From the NCBI GenBank assembly GCA_945863085.1, contig CAMBCD010000095.1, forward strand, positions 1 to 8,808: a stretch of 8,808 nt of DNA. Reading direction: 5' to 3'. The position numbers and the translations under genes are program-made. Position 1 is the stretch's first letter, and each line of letters starts with the position of its first letter. The stretch comes from Bordetella parapertussis. GTDB lineage: Bacteria; Pseudomonadota; Gammaproteobacteria; Burkholderiales; SG8-41. Under the pieces are notes generated by a model. The model was not told the origin of the DNA, searched no databases, and saw only the letters and a list, made by a program, of their open reading frames with translations. Below, piece after piece: positions 6,507 through 8,808 of this stretch.

Positions 6507-7901
6507 TCAGTCGAGCAGCGACACGAAATCCTCGTATTTCTGGCCGGCACCGCGCGGTATCGCGTCAACGCGGGTCAGCGTCATCCGGAACGGATAACCG
6601 AGACAATCAAGCAGCGCTGCAGCCAGCCGGTCGCCCTCGTCGCCGGTAAAATCCCGCGGCATGACCACCCGCGCCTCGACGTGGTCGATCGCGTCCTGCA
6701 CCAACTGGATCTGCAGGATCGGCGCAATGCCGCCCCAGTCGGATATCGGAAGCGTCGGCCAATAGCGCAGGCCGTCCGGCCGCCGCAGCATGTTGCGCTG
6801 GCGGCCGGCAATACGCCGCAACACCGGCAGGCCGCGACCACAGGCGCAAGGTTCGCCGACCTCCGCATAGTCGCCGCTGGCGTAGCGCAGCAGCGGCATC
6901 GCAAAATTGTGCAGGGTCGATACCACCACCTGCCCCGTTTCGCCCGGCACGCAGGTACGTCCGTCGGGCCCGAGCACCTCGAGGATGATGCTCTCCGCCT
7001 GCACATGGTAGACGCCCTCCTGCTGCGGGCACTGCAGCGCAATGTAGCCGAGTTCCTCCGAGCTGTAGCTGTCCACGATGCCGACCCCCCAGGCTCCGCG
7101 CACGAGATCGCGCAAGCCCGGATTCAGGGTCTCGCCATAGGTCCGCACCTGCTTCAGCCGCGTCAAGCACACGCCTAGGTCAAGACTGCGCTGCACGAGG
7201 GCATGCACGATGGTCGGAAACGCGAGAATGTATTCCGGGTTCTCCTTCACCAGCCAGCGCAGTTGTTCGTCAAGGTCTGCGCCCAGGCCAGACACGAGCG
7301 AAGGGCCGGTAACGAAGGCGGCGGTCGCCGGCCCCCAGTTTTCGAAGCGGTTGTTCCCGGCCTTGCTGCGGATCGCCGCGAGTTTGCCGTCGAACTCGCG
7401 GCGATGCCAGATATGGTCGCGCAGCAGCAGCGCGCTCCACAGCATCTGGGTCCACGCGGTGCCGAGCGTCACCATCGGGCTCCCGGTCGACCCCGACGAC
7501 TGTGTCGAAATCCCCAGACCATGCGCCTGCGGCGGCGCCGAGCTGTGCATCGCCGTGCCGGCAAGCTGTATGTCGCGGCGCGGACTCACCGGCAGTTCGC
7601 GATACCGTTCCCAGGACATCGCAGCGCCGGACCAGGGCGCGAAACGTTCCCGGTAAAACGGCACCGTTGCCACCGCATGGCGGAATACCTGCGCAAACTG
7701 CTGCAACTGCAATTCATGCAGCCGCTCCAGGGGCCACCATTGACTCTGCTCGAACTGGTACTGCAGCGCCAGCATCCGGGCAGCAGCGTCGTCGGGCATC
7801 GCCGGCCACAACACATCCTGCAGGGCGCTGACCGGAACGGCGGTGTGTACAGATTTTTGCATGATTGTATTTTGGCCAACTTTGCCGGGCGCTGCGCTCA
7901 T
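6507..7901 (-). CDS. PaaK/CapK-type adenylate-forming enzyme (phenylacetate-CoA ligase family), downstream paralog
   Basis: A 464-residue member of the phenylacetate-CoA ligase-like branch of the ANL superfamily. These activate a carboxylate with ATP to an acyl-adenylate and usually pass it to CoA or another thiol. Motifs: N-terminal HAVATVPFYRERF (75-87); the ATP-binding loop SSGSTGSP (135-142); RTYGETL (253-259); SYSSEELG (278-285) with Glu283 as the likely A5 glutamate; and LRYASGDYAEVGEPCACGRGLP (about 338-359) with Asp344 and the CxCGR motif typical of this branch. Lys455 near the end (GAGQKYEDF) is the likely A10 catalytic lysine. The core looks complete. The ATG at 7901 overlaps the stop of the upstream paralog (ATGA), so the pair is one operon. 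The substrate is unknown; no carrier-protein domain is present. Confidence 0.85.
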   Translation of the reverse strand: MSAAPGKVGQNTIMQKSVHTAVPVSALQDVLWPAMPDDAAARMLALQYQFEQSQWWPLERLHELQLQQFAQVFRHAVATVPFYRERFAPWSGAAMSWERYRELPVSPRRDIQLAGTAMHSSAPPQAHGLGISTQSSGSTGSPMVTLGTAWTQMLWSALLLRDHIWHRREFDGKLAAIRSKAGNNRFENWGPATAAFVTGPSLVSGLGADLDEQLRWLVKENPEYILAFPTIVHALVQRSLDLGVCLTRLKQVRTYGETLNPGLRDLVRGAWGVGIVDSYSSEELGYIALQCPQQEGVYHVQAESIILEVLGPDGRTCVPGETGQVVVSTLHNFAMPLLRYASGDYAEVGEPCACGRGLPVLRRIAGRQRNMLRRPDGLRYWPTLPISDWGGIAPILQIQLVQDAIDHVEARVVMPRDFTGDEGDRLAAALLDCLGYPFRMTLTRVDAIPRGAGQKYEDFVSLLD

Positions 7902-8808
7902 GCCCTCATTCCTGTCACAACTTCCGAACGGAAATCCTCGTATTTGCCGCCCGCAGAACGCGGGATGTCATCGCGGTAGATAAATGACACCGTGAACGGA
8001 TGCGCCAGATTTTTCAGGATCAGCGCGCGCAGCGTGTCCTCCTCCGCTGCTGTCAAAGGACGGGCGACGACCAGCGCCACTTCGATGTCCTGCAGGGTTT
8101 TCTGCACCACCTGGAATTGCCGTACCGGCGCAATGCCGCCGAACTGCGCTTCACCGAATCGCGGATGGCGCATGCCGCCGCCGGGCAGCCGCAGCATGTT
8201 GCGCACACGGCCGACGATGCGCCGGATCACCGGCAGATTGCGGCCGCAGTCGCAGGGTTCGCCGGCCTCGGCATAGTCGCCGATGTCATAACGGATCAGC
8301 GGCGTGGCGAAATTGTGCAGCACCGTGATCACCACGCGTCCGAGTGCACCGGGCGCACAGGGCTGGCCGCGATGATCCAGCAATTCCAGGTACACCCCCT
8401 CGGCCTGCACATGATAATGCTCGTGTTCCGGACATTGCAGCGCGAGGTACCCCGCTTCGCGACAGGAATACATGTCGGTCACCGGCACCCCCCATGCCGC
8501 GCGGATTTCCGCGCGCGCATCGGGATGCAGCGCTTCGCCGTAGGTGCGCACTTCGCACAGCCGCGACGGCCGCAGGCCGTGCTTGCCGCAGTGGCGCGCC
8601 AGCTCCTGGACATTGGACGCGACGCTGATCAGGTAATCGGGATTCTGCTGCATCAGCCACTGCGCCTGCTCCGCAATCGGCCGCTCGGTATTGCACAGGT
8701 CTGAGGGACCGGTGCGAAACACGGAGCCGGTGGACGCGCCCCAGCCGGGGCTGCCGCCGGGTGTCACCCGGGCACGGATCGCCGCCAGCCTGCCGGAGAA
8801 ATCGCGGC
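7898..8808 (-). CDS. PaaK/CapK-type adenylate-forming enzyme, upstream paralog (partial, 5' end beyond right edge)
   Basis: The minus-strand frame is open to the right window edge. A GTG at 8767 is not the true start, because the codons before it (RDFSGRLAAIRAR) align with REFDGKLAAIRSK, residues 168-180 of the neighbouring paralog. The N-terminal third, including the ATP-binding loop, is therefore outside the window. Visible motifs: VRTYGEALHP; MYSCREAGYLALQCP with the A5 Glu; LIRYDIGDYAEAGEPCDCGRNLP with the ribose-binding Asp and CxCGR; RIVGRVRNMLRLPGG; and SAGGKYEDF with the likely A10 Lys. By eye about half of positions are identical to the downstream paralog over the central part, so this is an old tandem duplication, not a recent copy. 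The second half of the proteins differs most around the RHPRFGEAQFGG segment (against YWPTLPISDWGG), which may reflect different substrates. Confidence 0.85.
   Translation of the reverse strand, partial: RDFSGRLAAIRARVTPGGSPGWGASTGSVFRTGPSDLCNTERPIAEQAQWLMQQNPDYLISVASNVQELARHCGKHGLRPSRLCEVRTYGEALHPDARAEIRAAWGVPVTDMYSCREAGYLALQCPEHEHYHVQAEGVYLELLDHRGQPCAPGALGRVVITVLHNFATPLIRYDIGDYAEAGEPCDCGRNLPVIRRIVGRVRNMLRLPGGGMRHPRFGEAQFGGIAPVRQFQVVQKTLQDIEVALVVARPLTAAEEDTLRALILKNLAHPFTVSFIYRDDIPRSAGGKYEDFRSEVVTGMRA

Noticed and set aside
7203..7979. 258-codon plus-strand frame opposite the downstream ligase
   Set aside because: Shadow of the ligase gene, without start signals or domains.
8765..8767. GTG at 8767 as the start of the right-edge ligase
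   Set aside because: The frame continues upstream with residues that align to the paralog, so the true start is outside the window.

Overview
The window (GC-rich, dense, short spacers) looks like a proteobacterial chromosome, most likely beta- or gammaproteobacterial. That placement rests on the style of the housekeeping genes aroC, thyA and folA and on the codon use; no marker fixes the order or genus. No rRNA, tRNA, CRISPR array, transposase or phage gene was seen.

Layout, left to right. (1) 1-305, minus: the 5' part of a small exported protein of unknown function, cut by the left edge, with its own candidate promoter. (2) 306-522: a gene-free spacer with a strong 14-bp-stem terminator-like hairpin and an AT-rich patch. 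(3) 523-1686, minus: aroC, chorismate synthase. (4) 1768-1968, plus: a 66-residue basic protein of unknown function, divergent from aroC. (5) 1978-3426, minus: a divergent M17 (leucyl aminopeptidase family) peptidase with all expected metal and catalytic residues. (6) 3521-6499, plus: a tightly packed four-gene run of thyA, folA, a secreted Sel1-repeat protein and an ornithine cyclodeaminase/mu-crystallin family enzyme. Junctions are 9 nt apart, overlapping by about 47 nt, and an ATGA overlap. (7) 6507-8808, minus: two tandem paralogous PaaK/CapK-type adenylate-forming enzymes joined by an ATGA overlap; the upstream one is cut by the right edge.

How the genes work together. ThyA and FolA form the classical thymidylate cycle: ThyA turns methylene-tetrahydrofolate into dihydrofolate while making dTMP, and FolA regenerates tetrahydrofolate. 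AroC finishes the shikimate pathway, which also feeds folate synthesis, but it is not in the same transcript. The ligase pair plus the cyclodeaminase-family enzyme on the opposite strand suggest the edge of a specialised or polymer-modifying metabolic locus continuing to the right. That link is inference from proximity only.

The most unusual sequence feature is a four-unit heptanucleotide repeat (caatcct/caatccc) lying inside the folA reading frame between its only plausible start codon (GTG, 4325) and the conserved DHFR core. Gain or loss of one unit would shift the frame. No clear, wholly new system is visible in this window.
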